In this document: positions 33,623 to 41,989 of the stretch, in pieces | Layout of the letters: each line of letters opens with the position of its first letter | Numbering within the stretch: the stretch's first letter is position 1 | From: Oscillospiraceae bacterium | Lineage (GTDB): Bacteria; Bacillota; Clostridia; Oscillospirales; Oscillospiraceae | Length of the DNA stretch: 64,000 nucleotides | NCBI GenBank assembly: GCA_017416245.1 | Contig: JAFQCX010000008.1 | Location: 124,001 to 188,000, forward strand | Direction of reading: 5' to 3' | The notes under the pieces: model-generated | Databases searched by the model: none | Seen by the model: the letters and a program-made list of their open reading frames with translations, nothing else | Told to the model about the DNA's origin: nothing | Position numbers and translations under genes: made by a program

Positions 33623-34054
33623 TTAGTCCAGAGTCCATGCTTCAGGCTTCTGTGCAGCATGGTTGTGCTCAGCGCCCTTGCACAGGTGCAGACGGCCCAG
33701 GCAGTTACGGCCCAGAGTGTTCTTGGGCAGCATACCCTTAACGGCCAGCTCCATAGCGTAGTCGGAACGATTGTCCATCATAACGCGAGCCTTGGTTTCC
33801 TTCAGACCGCCGATCCAGCCGGATACGCGGTAGTAGGACTTCTGATCCAGCTTGTTGCCGGTCAGAATAGCCTTGTCGGTGTTGATGATAATGACGTAGT
33901 CGCCGCAATCAACGTTGGGAGTGAAGGTGGTCTTGTGCTTGCCGCGCAGCAGGTTGGCAGCGATCACAGCGGTACGGCCCAGAGGCTTGTTAGCTGCATC
34001 GATGACGTACCACTTGCGCTCAACAGTCTCGAGCTTAGCTAAAGTAGTGGACAT
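33623..34054 (-). CDS. rplM: 50S ribosomal protein L13
   Basis: 143-residue L13, an early-assembly large-subunit protein. Signatures are K-W-Y-V-I-D-A, L-G-R-T-A, L-R-G-K-H-K, D-C-G-D-Y-V-I-I-I-N and G-M-L-P-K-N-x-L-G-R. The frame opens five codons earlier, but the ATG at 34054 has ATGGAGGAAAG as Shine-Dalgarno, so the upstream ATG is part of that site. First gene of the rplM-rpsI operon. Confidence 0.97.
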   Translation of the reverse strand: MSTTLAKLETVERKWYVIDAANKPLGRTAVIAANLLRGKHKTTFTPNVDCGDYVIIINTDKAILTGNKLDQKSYYRVSGWIGGLKETKARVMMDNRSDYAMELAVKGMLPKNTLGRNCLGRLHLCKGAEHNHAAQKPEAWTLD

Positions 34055-34102
34055 TATGCTTTCCTCCATATAGGTAATTTATTTTGACAAATTCATAGAT
34101 AA

Positions 34103-34118
34103 GCAGTACAATGACTGC
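34103..34118 (-). other. Small hairpin in the rplM leader
   Basis: Five-base stem (34103-34107 with 34114-34118) with a six-base loop in the roughly 70-base rplM leader. It could be part of an L13-type autoregulatory leader, but I cannot match the full consensus. Confidence 0.3.
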
Positions 34119-34131
34119 AAAATGCTTGATT

Positions 34132-34160
34132 ATTAAACCACATTGGGTACAAATTGTCAA
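34132..34160 (-). promoter_or_regulatory. Promoter for rplM-rpsI
   Basis: Minus strand TTGACA (34155-34160), 17-base spacer, TTTAAT (34132-34137). The start codon is about 78 bases downstream. Confidence 0.8.
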
Positions 34161-34206
34161 CAACTTTTTGAAAAATTTTTATGAAACACCACACAAACTC
34201 TTGAAT

Positions 34207-34246
34207 TCTCTTAAAATCTCTTAAATGCGCTTAAATACTCGCACTC
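34207..34246 (+). repeat. Short 10-base direct repeats upstream of the TtcA-like gene
   Basis: Three in-register 10-base units, T-C-T-C-T-T-A-A-A-A, T-C-T-C-T-T-A-A-A-T and G-C-G-C-T-T-A-A-A-T, then a degenerate fourth. The period is one helical turn, so a protein could bind cooperatively on one face. No clear promoter for the next gene was found here. Confidence 0.55.
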
Positions 34247-34273
34247 TATTTTGTGTTTTTTGGAGGAGAAACA

Positions 34274-35014
34274 ATGCAAAAAATGGTAGGTTTGCTGCGC
34301 CGCTGCGTAGAAGACTATAATATGATAAAGCCCGGCGACCGCATTGGCGTTGGCGTGTCCGGCGGCAAGGATTCCTTGGTGCTGCTGGTGCTGCTTGCAG
34401 AATTGCGGAAGTATAATCACATCCCCTTTGCATTGGAAGCGATTACCATTGATATGGGCTTGGGAATGGACTTTACCGAAATTGAGAAACTATGCAAAGC
34501 TTTAGATGTTCCATTCCATTTGATAAAAACAGAGATCGCGCCCATCATTTTTGACCATCGGAAAGAGAAAAATCCCTGTTCCATGTGCTCCAAAATGCGC
34601 CGTGGCGCGCTGAATCAGGCGCTGCTGGATCTGGGGCTGAATAAGCTTGCCTTGGGTCACCATTATGACGATGCGGTGGAAACCTTCGTTATGAGTCTGA
34701 TTTACGAAGGCAGAATCAGCTGTTTTCAGCCGGTAACGGATTTGGACAGAACCGGCATTATCCAAATCCGCCCTATGCTCTATATCCACGAAAAGACTGT
34801 GGACAGCTTTGCCACCCGGCAAAACCTGCCTGTGCTTAAAAACCGCTGCCCTGTGGATAAAAATACCAAACGTGAGGAAATCAAGCAGCTGGTATTCGAC
34901 CTGTCTGCCACCTATCCCGACTTAAAAGAACGGATCTTCGGCGCAATGCAGCGCCTGCCCCTGCCGGAATGGGGCCCTCAGGGCCGCTATAAACGCCCCA
35001 AGGAGCAGGAATAA
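34274..35014 (+). CDS. TtcA/TilS-family PP-loop tRNA-modifying ATPase
   Basis: 246-residue ATP pyrophosphatase. The PP-loop S-G-G-K-D-S is at 29-34. Cys102 and Cys105 (P-C-S-M-C) and Cys192 (N-R-C-P) match the three cysteines holding the [4Fe-4S] cluster of TtcA, which 2-thiolates cytidine 32 of tRNA. L-G-H-H-Y-D-D-A-V-E-T is the second family motif. Clostridial homologues are often annotated only as tRNA 2-thiocytidine-like, so the exact target base is uncertain. The ATG at 34274 has GGAGGAG eight bases upstream. Confidence 0.85.
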   Translation: MQKMVGLLRRCVEDYNMIKPGDRIGVGVSGGKDSLVLLVLLAELRKYNHIPFALEAITIDMGLGMDFTEIEKLCKALDVPFHLIKTEIAPIIFDHRKEKNPCSMCSKMRRGALNQALLDLGLNKLALGHHYDDAVETFVMSLIYEGRISCFQPVTDLDRTGIIQIRPMLYIHEKTVDSFATRQNLPVLKNRCPVDKNTKREEIKQLVFDLSATYPDLKERIFGAMQRLPLPEWGPQGRYKRPKEQE

Positions 35015-35017
35015 TAG

Positions 35018-35062
35018 CCTTCCCCCGGGGGGAAGGTGCCCCGTAGGGACGGATGAGGAATG
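35018..35062 (+). repeat. GC-rich repeat-like segment with palindrome
   Basis: Just after the TtcA-like gene is a C-C-T-T-C-C-C-C-C/G-G-G-G-G-G-A-A-G-G palindrome followed by a G-T-A-G-G-G-A-C-G-G-A-T-G-A-G-G tail. It looks like a dispersed intergenic repeat of Oscillospirales genomes; only one copy is in this window, so this rests on recall. The rest of the gap to 35219 shows nothing else. Confidence 0.45.
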
Positions 35063-35219
35063 CGGGCAAGAAGCGAACAGTCTGTGCGATTTTATAGGCT
35101 TGTACCCAGCTTTCCCATTTTGTTGCCTCTGTAGGATCAAAGCGATGTGGCAATTCCCGGCATTCGTATGAAATTTTTACCAGTGGGAATACTGCCTATA
35201 AGTAAGGAGGCGGTAGTCA

Positions 35220-35477
35220 ATGGTAAAAGGAATATCCCGGCAAGTAATCGTGGTGAACGCGCCGGATCAAAAATTGTTCGAACAGGCGATCTTTATTCTG
35301 AAGGACGAGGCGGTAGGGCAGGGCATTACCGATGAAATGCTTCTTAAATCCGCAGATAAGCTCCTGCGTGGCTCTCAAAACAGCAAAAAGCCCGGTCTTT
35401 TTCTGTATGGCTGGGTGTGGGCTTGTGCCGGCGCGTTGGTAACAGGCATCCTGTGGCTGATTACCGCGCTGGCATAA
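35220..35477 (+). CDS. Small membrane-tail protein, unrecognised
   Basis: 85 residues. The first 60 are soluble and amphipathic (V-I-V-V-N-A-P-D-Q-K-L-F-E-Q-A), with no known motif; residues about 62-83 form a single hydrophobic helix, so the protein is probably tail-anchored with its N-terminus in the cytosol. Good AAGGAGG Shine-Dalgarno seven bases before the ATG supports it as a real gene. It stands alone between the TtcA-like gene and dusB. No function can be assigned. Confidence 0.7.
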   Translation: MVKGISRQVIVVNAPDQKLFEQAIFILKDEAVGQGITDEMLLKSADKLLRGSQNSKKPGLFLYGWVWACAGALVTGILWLITALA

Positions 35478-35478
35478 C

Positions 35479-35507
35479 TTGCAAAATCACTTTGTTCGTG
35501 CTATAAT
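35479..35507 (+). promoter_or_regulatory. Promoter for dusB
   Basis: TTGCAA (35479-35484), 17-base spacer, TATAAT (35502-35507) preceded by TGC (extended -10). Confidence 0.8.
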
Positions 35508-35533
35508 TTCTCGGTACCTGGGAGGTGAATGGT

Positions 35534-36499
35534 ATGAACATTGGTGCATTACAAGTGAATCAGCCTGTGGTATTGGGCCCTATGGCCGGTGTGACCGACT
35601 GGGCATTTCGTACCATTTGCGCAGAACTGGGCGCGAACGTCACCATTACGGAAATGGTCTCCTCCCGAGCCTTGGTATATAAGGATAAGAAAAGCGCGGC
35701 GTTGCTTCGTAAAAATGAGGGAAGCCTTTGCGGCGCTCAAATCTTCGGCAACAACCCGGAAATTATGGCAGAGGGCGCACGGCTTGCTCTTGAAATCTCC
35801 GGCTGTGACTTTATCGATATCAATATGGGTTGCCCAATGCCCAAAATCGCAAACAGTGGTGACGGCTGCGGCCTAATGCGTACCCCCGAATTGGCAGGTG
35901 ACATTGTAAAAGCGGCGGTCGCCGCCGTAGATGTTCCTGTAACGGTCAAGTGCCGCTTAGGTTGGGATAAGGGCAATATCAATGTACTGGATTTCACCAA
36001 GCGGATGGAGGATAACGGCGCAGCTATGATCACCGTCCACGGACGTACCCGCAGTATGCTTTACTCAGGCATTGCCGATTGGGATACCATTACAAAGGTA
36101 AAGCAGCAGCTTTCAGTTCCTGTGATTGCCAACGGCGACATTGTGGATGGAGAAACCGCTCTAAAGTGCCTAAAACGCACCAAGGCTGACGGCGTGATGA
36201 TCGGCAGAGCCACCTTCGGCAACCCTTGGGTGTTTGCCGATACCGTGGCGGCGCTTGCCGGCGATCTCGATTATCAGCGTCCGCCCCTTGCCAAGCGGAT
36301 CGACACAGCGGTACGGCAATTTGAATTTGCCTTGGAGGATAAGGGCGAACACATCACCTGCCTGGAGGCAAGAAAACACTTTGCCTGGTATCTGCGGGGC
36401 GTTGCCTACGCATCCTATTATAAGGAACAGATTTCCTCCATTCAAAAAATGGATGATATCTACCGTATCGCCGACGGCATTCGCAAGGATTTGCAATAA
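35534..36499 (+). CDS. dusB: tRNA-dihydrouridine synthase (DusB type)
   Basis: FMN enzyme reducing uridines in the tRNA D-loop. 321 residues: a TIM barrel with P-M-A-G-V-T-D (16-22), T-E-M-V-S-S-R-A-L, the catalytic Cys100 in N-M-G-C-P, K-C-R-L-G-W-D, H-G-R-T-R and N-G-D-I-x-D-G, then a helical C-terminal domain with H-x-x-W-Y. The T-E-M-V and M-G-C-P-M-P-K-I pattern favours DusB. A GTG three codons earlier is in frame, but the ATG at 35534 is better spaced from GGGAGG. Confidence 0.93.
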   Translation: MNIGALQVNQPVVLGPMAGVTDWAFRTICAELGANVTITEMVSSRALVYKDKKSAALLRKNEGSLCGAQIFGNNPEIMAEGARLALEISGCDFIDINMGCPMPKIANSGDGCGLMRTPELAGDIVKAAVAAVDVPVTVKCRLGWDKGNINVLDFTKRMEDNGAAMITVHGRTRSMLYSGIADWDTITKVKQQLSVPVIANGDIVDGETALKCLKRTKADGVMIGRATFGNPWVFADTVAALAGDLDYQRPPLAKRIDTAVRQFEFALEDKGEHITCLEARKHFAWYLRGVAYASYYKEQISSIQKMDDIYRIADGIRKDLQ

Positions 36500-36516
36500 T
36501 TGTATAGAATGATTTA

Positions 36517-36564
36517 TCCATCGTTTCGCAAACTACCTTAGAGGTGGTTTTGTGAAACGATGGA
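36517..36564 (+). promoter_or_regulatory. Long hairpin burying the M23 gene start
   Basis: The arm 36517-36537 pairs with 36543-36564: 21 pairs with one bulged T and two G-T wobbles, five-base loop. The 3' arm contains the Shine-Dalgarno (GAGGTGG) and the GTG start with codons 2-4. Translation should need the helix to open, so an RNA thermometer or protein-controlled switch is possible (inference). No T-run, so it is not a terminator. Confidence 0.7.
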
Positions 36565-37505
36565 TTTCTTTTATATTGATACTTGCCGTGATATCGGCGC
36601 TGCCTGTAAACGCAGAGCCCATCAAATGGGTGAATTTCGACGTGCCTTATGAATCTCTGAAATATGCGATGGATACGGACATTGCCACGTCAGAGCAGGA
36701 AAAGCACATCAGTTGGATCGATATTCTGGCGCTTTCTGCCTGCCGGACAGGGGGCAAGTGTGGTTTAACCTCTGTCAAAAAAGCCGTCAAGGAACTGCAA
36801 GGGGATAAATCCCCGGAAGAATTGCTTGGCAACCTATATAAATATTATTCCTACTATCATGAAGCCTACACAGCGGTGCTGGGTGGTCTGTTGGGTAACT
36901 ATTCTGTTGAGATCAACGGCCAGTGGAAGCCTGCCTACGGCTTGAAAGCTTTCAGCCCAATTGCCGCCGGCTACGGCTATAGCCATTGCTCCGACTTTGG
37001 CAACAGCCGCAGCTTCGGCTTTGCGCGAAAACACTTGGGCAACGACCTGATGGGCGGTCTGGGTACACCCATCGTGGCGGTAGAAGGCGGCATCGTGGAG
37101 GCTATGGGCTGGAATCGATACGGCGGCTGGCGTGTAGGCATTCGTTCCTTCGACTCCAAACGCTACTATTATTATGCCCACCTGCAAAAGGATACGCCTT
37201 TTGCTAAGGATATGTACGTGGGCAAAATCGTACAGCCGGGGGATGTGATCGGCTTTATGGGCCGCACCGGCTATTCCGATAAAGAAAACGTCAATAATAT
37301 TGAAACCGTTCACCTGCATTTTGGTATGCAGCTGGTGTTTGATGAAAGTCAAAAAGAGTGTAATTCTGAAATTTGGATCGATGTGTATAACATCGTCAGA
37401 CTTCTCAGCAACCACCGTAGCAGCGTAAAGAAAACAGACGGCATTTACACGCGCGTATATCCTTTTGTGGATTTGGACACACAGCAGCTATTGGAGAGGC
37501 AATAA
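36552..37505 (+). CDS. M23-family (LytM-type) metallopeptidase, secreted
   Basis: 317 residues. Signal peptide 1-21 (K-R-W then a hydrophobic core ending V-N-A). The C-terminal half is an M23 peptidase with zinc ligands His161 and Asp165 in H-L-G-N-D and His256 in H-L-H-F-G (254-258); His254 is the usual catalytic histidine. The fold cleaves peptidoglycan cross-bridges or stem peptides. The N-terminal region (25-140) is all-alpha and unrecognised. M23 domains with H-L-G-N-D are common in spore-forming Clostridia. The only plausible start is GTG 36552, with the first codons locked in a long hairpin. Confidence 0.88.
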   Translation: MKRWISFILILAVISALPVNAEPIKWVNFDVPYESLKYAMDTDIATSEQEKHISWIDILALSACRTGGKCGLTSVKKAVKELQGDKSPEELLGNLYKYYSYYHEAYTAVLGGLLGNYSVEINGQWKPAYGLKAFSPIAAGYGYSHCSDFGNSRSFGFARKHLGNDLMGGLGTPIVAVEGGIVEAMGWNRYGGWRVGIRSFDSKRYYYYAHLQKDTPFAKDMYVGKIVQPGDVIGFMGRTGYSDKENVNNIETVHLHFGMQLVFDESQKECNSEIWIDVYNIVRLLSNHRSSVKKTDGIYTRVYPFVDLDTQQLLERQ

Positions 37506-37532
37506 TTTGTATAAATTTTATGCAATCTCTGT

Positions 37533-37561
37533 TTGACAAAAAAATACTTCTATGCTACAAT
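37533..37561 (+). promoter_or_regulatory. Strong promoter for the pyrimidine operon
   Basis: TTGACA (37533-37538), 17-base spacer, TACAAT (37556-37561) preceded by TGC. The pyrC ATG is only 33 bases on, so no room for a PyrR attenuator. Confidence 0.87.
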
Positions 37562-37594
37562 TTACTGGATAATGTAACATAGGAGGAGTAGGAA

Positions 37595-38809
37595 ATGATG
37601 GGCGCTGGAATGAAGGTCAAAGCTGTTGGCTTCTGCGATGGTGTCACTGTCCCCTCTGTTGCTCCGCTGATGAATGAGCTGTCCCTTGATGACGTATCTG
37701 AATATGCTGTTTTTCCCGGCTTTTGCGATGTGCACGTGCATTTTCGCGAGCCGGGTTTTTCTTATAAAGAGACCATTGAAAGCGGTTCCAAGGCGTCAGC
37801 GCGGGGCGGGTATACGGCAGTATGTACAATGCCTAACTTAAATCCTGTGCCGGATAGTGTGGAGCATTTGGCCGAACAGTTAAGGCTGATTGAAGAGCAG
37901 GCGGTGATCCACGTCTATCCCTACGGCGCGATCACAGTAGGGGAAAAGGGTGAAGTGCTTGCTGATTTAGAGGGTATGGCACCAAGCTGCATTGCCTTTT
38001 CTGACGACGGACGGGGTGTGCAGAGTGACGATATGATGCGTGATGCTATGCGCCGCGCCAAGGCTTTGGGCAAAATGATCGTTGCCCACTGCGAGGTCAA
38101 TGACTTGTTAAAGGGCGGTTATATTCACGACGGACAGTATGCCGGAGCCCATAACCATAAGGGCATCTGCAGCGCCAGCGAATATGAGCAGATCGCAAGA
38201 GATTTGCGTCTGGTTGAGGAGATCGGCTGCGCCTACCACGTGTGCCATATCTCCACCAAAGAGAGTGTGGAGCTGATTCGGCAGGCAAAGGCAAAGGGTC
38301 TGAACGTCACCTGCGAAACCGGCCCCCACTACCTAACTATGGACGATAGCTTCCTGCAGGAGGACGGCAGATTTAAAATGAATCCGCCTCTGCGGGATGC
38401 ATCCGACAGGGAAGCGCTGGTTGCAGGCATTGTAGACGGAACCATTGATATGATCGCCACCGACCACGCCCCCCACAGCGCAGAAGAAAAGAGCAAGGGC
38501 TTAGCGGGAAGCGCTTTTGGCGTGGTTGGCATTGAAACGGCGTTCCCGGTAATGTATACCCATATGGTGGAAACCGGGATTATCACATTGGAGAAACTGA
38601 TCGACCTGCTGAGCACCAACCCCCGGAAACGGTTTAAGCTTCCTGCAGGCGGTGATTATACAGTTTGGAATCTCAGCAAGGAATTTACAGTAGACCCTGA
38701 TGAATTCCTGTCCAAAGGCAAGGCTACCCCCTTTGCCGGTTGGAAGCTAAAAGGTGAATGTTTGCTGACCGTCTGCGACGGCAAGGCAGTGTATAAATTG
38801 GAGGATTGA
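37595..38809 (+). CDS. pyrC: Dihydroorotase (PyrC)
   Basis: Third pyrimidine-synthesis enzyme, cyclising carbamoyl-aspartate to dihydroorotate. 404-residue type I amidohydrolase: metal site D-V-H-V-H-F-R-E-P-G (45-54; His47, His49), V-A-H-C-E, Y-H-V-C-H-I-S-T and the catalytic Asp in A-T-D-H-A-P-H. The N-terminal beta segment is short, without the usual hydantoinase-like front. GGAGGAG precedes the ATG; a second Met five codons later is possible. First gene of pyrC-carB-pyrK-pyrD-pyrF-pyrE-pyrB, three bases before carB. Confidence 0.95.
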   Translation: MMGAGMKVKAVGFCDGVTVPSVAPLMNELSLDDVSEYAVFPGFCDVHVHFREPGFSYKETIESGSKASARGGYTAVCTMPNLNPVPDSVEHLAEQLRLIEEQAVIHVYPYGAITVGEKGEVLADLEGMAPSCIAFSDDGRGVQSDDMMRDAMRRAKALGKMIVAHCEVNDLLKGGYIHDGQYAGAHNHKGICSASEYEQIARDLRLVEEIGCAYHVCHISTKESVELIRQAKAKGLNVTCETGPHYLTMDDSFLQEDGRFKMNPPLRDASDREALVAGIVDGTIDMIATDHAPHSAEEKSKGLAGSAFGVVGIETAFPVMYTHMVETGIITLEKLIDLLSTNPRKRFKLPAGGDYTVWNLSKEFTVDPDEFLSKGKATPFAGWKLKGECLLTVCDGKAVYKLED

Positions 38810-38812
38810 GTA

Positions 38813-41800
38813 ATGGCAAAGAGAACGGACTTGAAAAAAATTCTGATTATCGGCTCCGGCCCGATCGTGATCGGACAGGCAGCTGAATTTGACTATGCAG
38901 GCACGCAGGCCTGCTTGGCGCTGAAGGAAGAGGGCTATGAGGTTGTTCTGTGCAACTCCAACCCTGCTACCATTATGACCGATACCACCATTGCTGACAA
39001 GGTGTATATGGAGCCGCTGACGCTGGAGTACGTGGCAAAGATCATCCGCTACGAGCGCCCCGATGCCATTCTTCCCGGTATCGGCGGTCAGACCGGCCTG
39101 AACCTGGTTATGCAGTTGGAGAAGAAGGGCGTTCTGAAGGAGTGTCGTGTAGAGTTGCTGGGCACCTCCAGCGAATCCATTGAGCGCGCTGAGGACAGAG
39201 AGCTGTTTAAAGAGCTGTGCCAGTCCATCGGTGAGCCTGTCATACCTTCTGAGATCACCTATTCTATCGAGGAAGCCAGGGAAGCAGCCAAGCGGATCGG
39301 CTATCCTGTGGTGCTCCGTCCTGCCTTTACCCTGGGCGGTACCGGTGGTGGCTTTGCCTACAATGAAGAAGAATTGGTAGAGATCGGCCTGAATGCATTT
39401 AAGCTTTCTCCTGTCCATCAGGTGCTTGTTGAGAAGTCTGTGAAGGGCTATAAGGAAATTGAATTTGAGGTTATGCGTGACGGCAGCGACCATGCCATCA
39501 CCATCTGCGGAATGGAAAATATAGACCCTGTGGGTGTTCATACCGGCGACAGCCTTGTGGTTGCTCCCATTATGACCCTGAACGACCACGACTTAAAGAT
39601 GCTGAACGACTCCGCTATCAAGATCATTAAGGAACTGAAGATCGCCGGCGGCTGTAACGTCCAGTTTGCTCTGAATCCTCACACCTCTGAGTATTACCTG
39701 ATCGAGGTCAATCCCAGAGTTTCCCGTTCCTCCGCCTTGGCATCCAAGGCATCCGGCTATCCCATTGCACGTGTCACTGCCAAGATTGCCGTGGGTATGG
39801 ATTTGGAGGATATTAAGATCGCTAACACCAATGCAGCCTTTGAGCCGAAGCTGGACTACGTCATTGCCAAGCTGCCCCGTTTCCCCTTCGATAAGTTCAC
39901 CTCTGCAACCAACCTGCTGGGCACACAGATGAAGGCCACCGGCGAGGTTATGGGTATCGGCTCCAACTTGGAGGAGGCGCTGCTGAAGGGCATCCGTTCC
40001 TTGGAAATCGGCGCAAACCACCTGTATCTGTCCAAATTTGACAATATGAGCGTGGATGAACTGCTGGATTATATCAAGGAGTTCCGTTCTGACAATATCT
40101 TTGCAATCGCGGAACTGCTGTACCACGGCGTTTCTGTGGAAAAGATCCACGAAATCACTCAGATCACCCCCTACTTCCTGGAATCCATTCGCAAAATCAT
40201 CGATATGGAGGAAGCTCTCCGTGTCAAGGTAAACGATGTGGACGCACTGAAGCAGGCGAAGGTGATGGGCTTCAGCGATAAGTACATCGCCAGATTGTGG
40301 AAATGCGCAGAAATGGACGTTTACAAGCTGCGTAAGGAGAATAAAATGTTCCCGGTATTCAAGATGGTGGATACCTGCCATACCGGCGCATACATTCCTT
40401 ATTTCTACTCTTCCTATACCGGCGAGAACACCTCTGTTCTGACCGACAAGAAGAAGATCGTGGTGCTTGGCGCCGGCCCTATCCGTATCGGTCAGGGCGT
40501 GGAATTTGACTATTCTACCGTCCACTCTGTAATGACCATTCGGGATGCCGGCTACGAAGCCATCATTATCAATAACAACCCCGAAACCGTATCTACCGAC
40601 TATACCACTGCCGATAAGCTGTACTTTGAGCCTCTGACTCCCGAGGATGTTATGAACATCATCGAGTTCGAGAATCCTGTGGGTGTGGTAGCCTCTTTGG
40701 GCGGTCAAACCGCCATCAATCTGGCCCAGCCCCTGGATGACCGGGGCGTGAAGATCATCGGCACCGATTGCGCTGCTATCGACAGAGCAGAGGACAGAAA
40801 TGCCTTTGAAAACCTGCTTAACGAGCTGAATATCCCCCGAGCCAAGGGTCAGGCTGTTACCAAGCTGGAGGACGGCATTGCCGCCGCTGCGGAGATTGGT
40901 TACCCTGTGCTGGTGCGTCCCTCCTTCGTGCTGGGCGGCCGCGCAATGCAGATCGTTGCCAACGAGCAGCAGCTGCGTCACTACCTGCGCACCGCCGTTG
41001 AAATCGACGAGGACAAGCCTGTTCTGGTTGATAAGTATATCGAAGGCCGTGAGGTGGAGATCGACGCTATCTGCGATGGTCGTGACGTGTTCGTTCCCGG
41101 CATTATGGAGCTGGTAGAGCGTACCGGCGTCCACTCAGGTGACTCCATTTCCGTCTATCCCACCTTCTCTATCTCCAACAAGGTCAAGGGTATTATCCTG
41201 CAGTATGCCAAGAAGCTGGGCTTGGGCATTGGCATCGTTGGCCTGTTCAATATCCAGTTCATCGTGGATAAGGACGATAACGTGTTCATTATTGAGGTAA
41301 ACCCCCGTTCCTCCCGTACCGTACCGTTCCTTTCCAAGGCGACCGGCTATTCCCTGGCAGATATTGCAACTGAGGTTATTCTGGGCAAGAGCCTGAAGGA
41401 ACAGGGCTTGTTTGACATCTACCCCGAGGAGAAGGACCGCTGGTATGCCAAGGCACCTGTGTTCTCTTTCAATAAGATCCGTGGCTTGGATGCCTATCTG
41501 AGCCCCGAAATGAAGTCCACCGGCGAAGCCATTGGCTACGACAGCACCATGAACCGTGCCCTCTATAAGGCACTGCAGGCATCCGGCATGCACCTGCAGA
41601 ATTACGGTACTGTTTTTGCTACCATTGCAGATAAGGACAAGGAAGAGGCTCTGCCTTTGATCCGTCGATTCTATCAACTGGGCTTCAATATTGAAGCTAC
41701 AGAGGGTACTGCCAGGTTCTTGAAGGCCAACGGTATTCGTACCCACATTCTGAAGAAGATTCATGACAACAGCGAGGAAATTCCCAACGCACTGCGTCAG

Positions 41801-41980
41801 GGCCATATTGCCTATGTGATCAACACCAGAGATCCCGGCAGCAACGGTGACGACGGTGTGCAGATTCGTCAGCTGGCAACTGAGTTCAATGTTTCTCTGT
41901 TCACCGCGCTGGACACTGTAAAGGTCCTGCTGGATGTTCTGGAGGAAACCACCCTGACCATCTCCACTATTGACGCTTAA
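38813..41980 (+). CDS. carB: Carbamoyl phosphate synthase large subunit (CarB)
   Basis: 1055-residue synthetase subunit making carbamoyl phosphate from bicarbonate, two ATP and ammonia. Two homologous halves, each with an N-terminal Rossmann-like segment (I-L-I-I-G-S-G-P-I-V-I-G-Q-A near 9-22; V-L-G-A-G-P-I-R-I-G-Q-G in the second half) and an ATP-grasp domain. An oligomerisation region lies between the halves, and an MGS-like allosteric domain closes the protein. Normally ammonia comes through a tunnel from the CarA glutaminase; carA is not in this operon or window. Three-base gap from pyrC. Confidence 0.97.
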   Translation: MAKRTDLKKILIIGSGPIVIGQAAEFDYAGTQACLALKEEGYEVVLCNSNPATIMTDTTIADKVYMEPLTLEYVAKIIRYERPDAILPGIGGQTGLNLVMQLEKKGVLKECRVELLGTSSESIERAEDRELFKELCQSIGEPVIPSEITYSIEEAREAAKRIGYPVVLRPAFTLGGTGGGFAYNEEELVEIGLNAFKLSPVHQVLVEKSVKGYKEIEFEVMRDGSDHAITICGMENIDPVGVHTGDSLVVAPIMTLNDHDLKMLNDSAIKIIKELKIAGGCNVQFALNPHTSEYYLIEVNPRVSRSSALASKASGYPIARVTAKIAVGMDLEDIKIANTNAAFEPKLDYVIAKLPRFPFDKFTSATNLLGTQMKATGEVMGIGSNLEEALLKGIRSLEIGANHLYLSKFDNMSVDELLDYIKEFRSDNIFAIAELLYHGVSVEKIHEITQITPYFLESIRKIIDMEEALRVKVNDVDALKQAKVMGFSDKYIARLWKCAEMDVYKLRKENKMFPVFKMVDTCHTGAYIPYFYSSYTGENTSVLTDKKKIVVLGAGPIRIGQGVEFDYSTVHSVMTIRDAGYEAIIINNNPETVSTDYTTADKLYFEPLTPEDVMNIIEFENPVGVVASLGGQTAINLAQPLDDRGVKIIGTDCAAIDRAEDRNAFENLLNELNIPRAKGQAVTKLEDGIAAAAEIGYPVLVRPSFVLGGRAMQIVANEQQLRHYLRTAVEIDEDKPVLVDKYIEGREVEIDAICDGRDVFVPGIMELVERTGVHSGDSISVYPTFSISNKVKGIILQYAKKLGLGIGIVGLFNIQFIVDKDDNVFIIEVNPRSSRTVPFLSKATGYSLADIATEVILGKSLKEQGLFDIYPEEKDRWYAKAPVFSFNKIRGLDAYLSPEMKSTGEAIGYDSTMNRALYKALQASGMHLQNYGTVFATIADKDKEEALPLIRRFYQLGFNIEATEGTARFLKANGIRTHILKKIHDNSEEIPNALRQGHIAYVINTRDPGSNGDDGVQIRQLATEFNVSLFTALDTVKVLLDVLEETTLTISTIDA

Positions 41981-41989
41981 GGAGCAGCT

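Noticed and set aside
34055..34131. L13 autoregulatory leader RNA
   Set aside because: A small hairpin is present, but the rest does not clearly match the known leader; kept only as a low-confidence hairpin.
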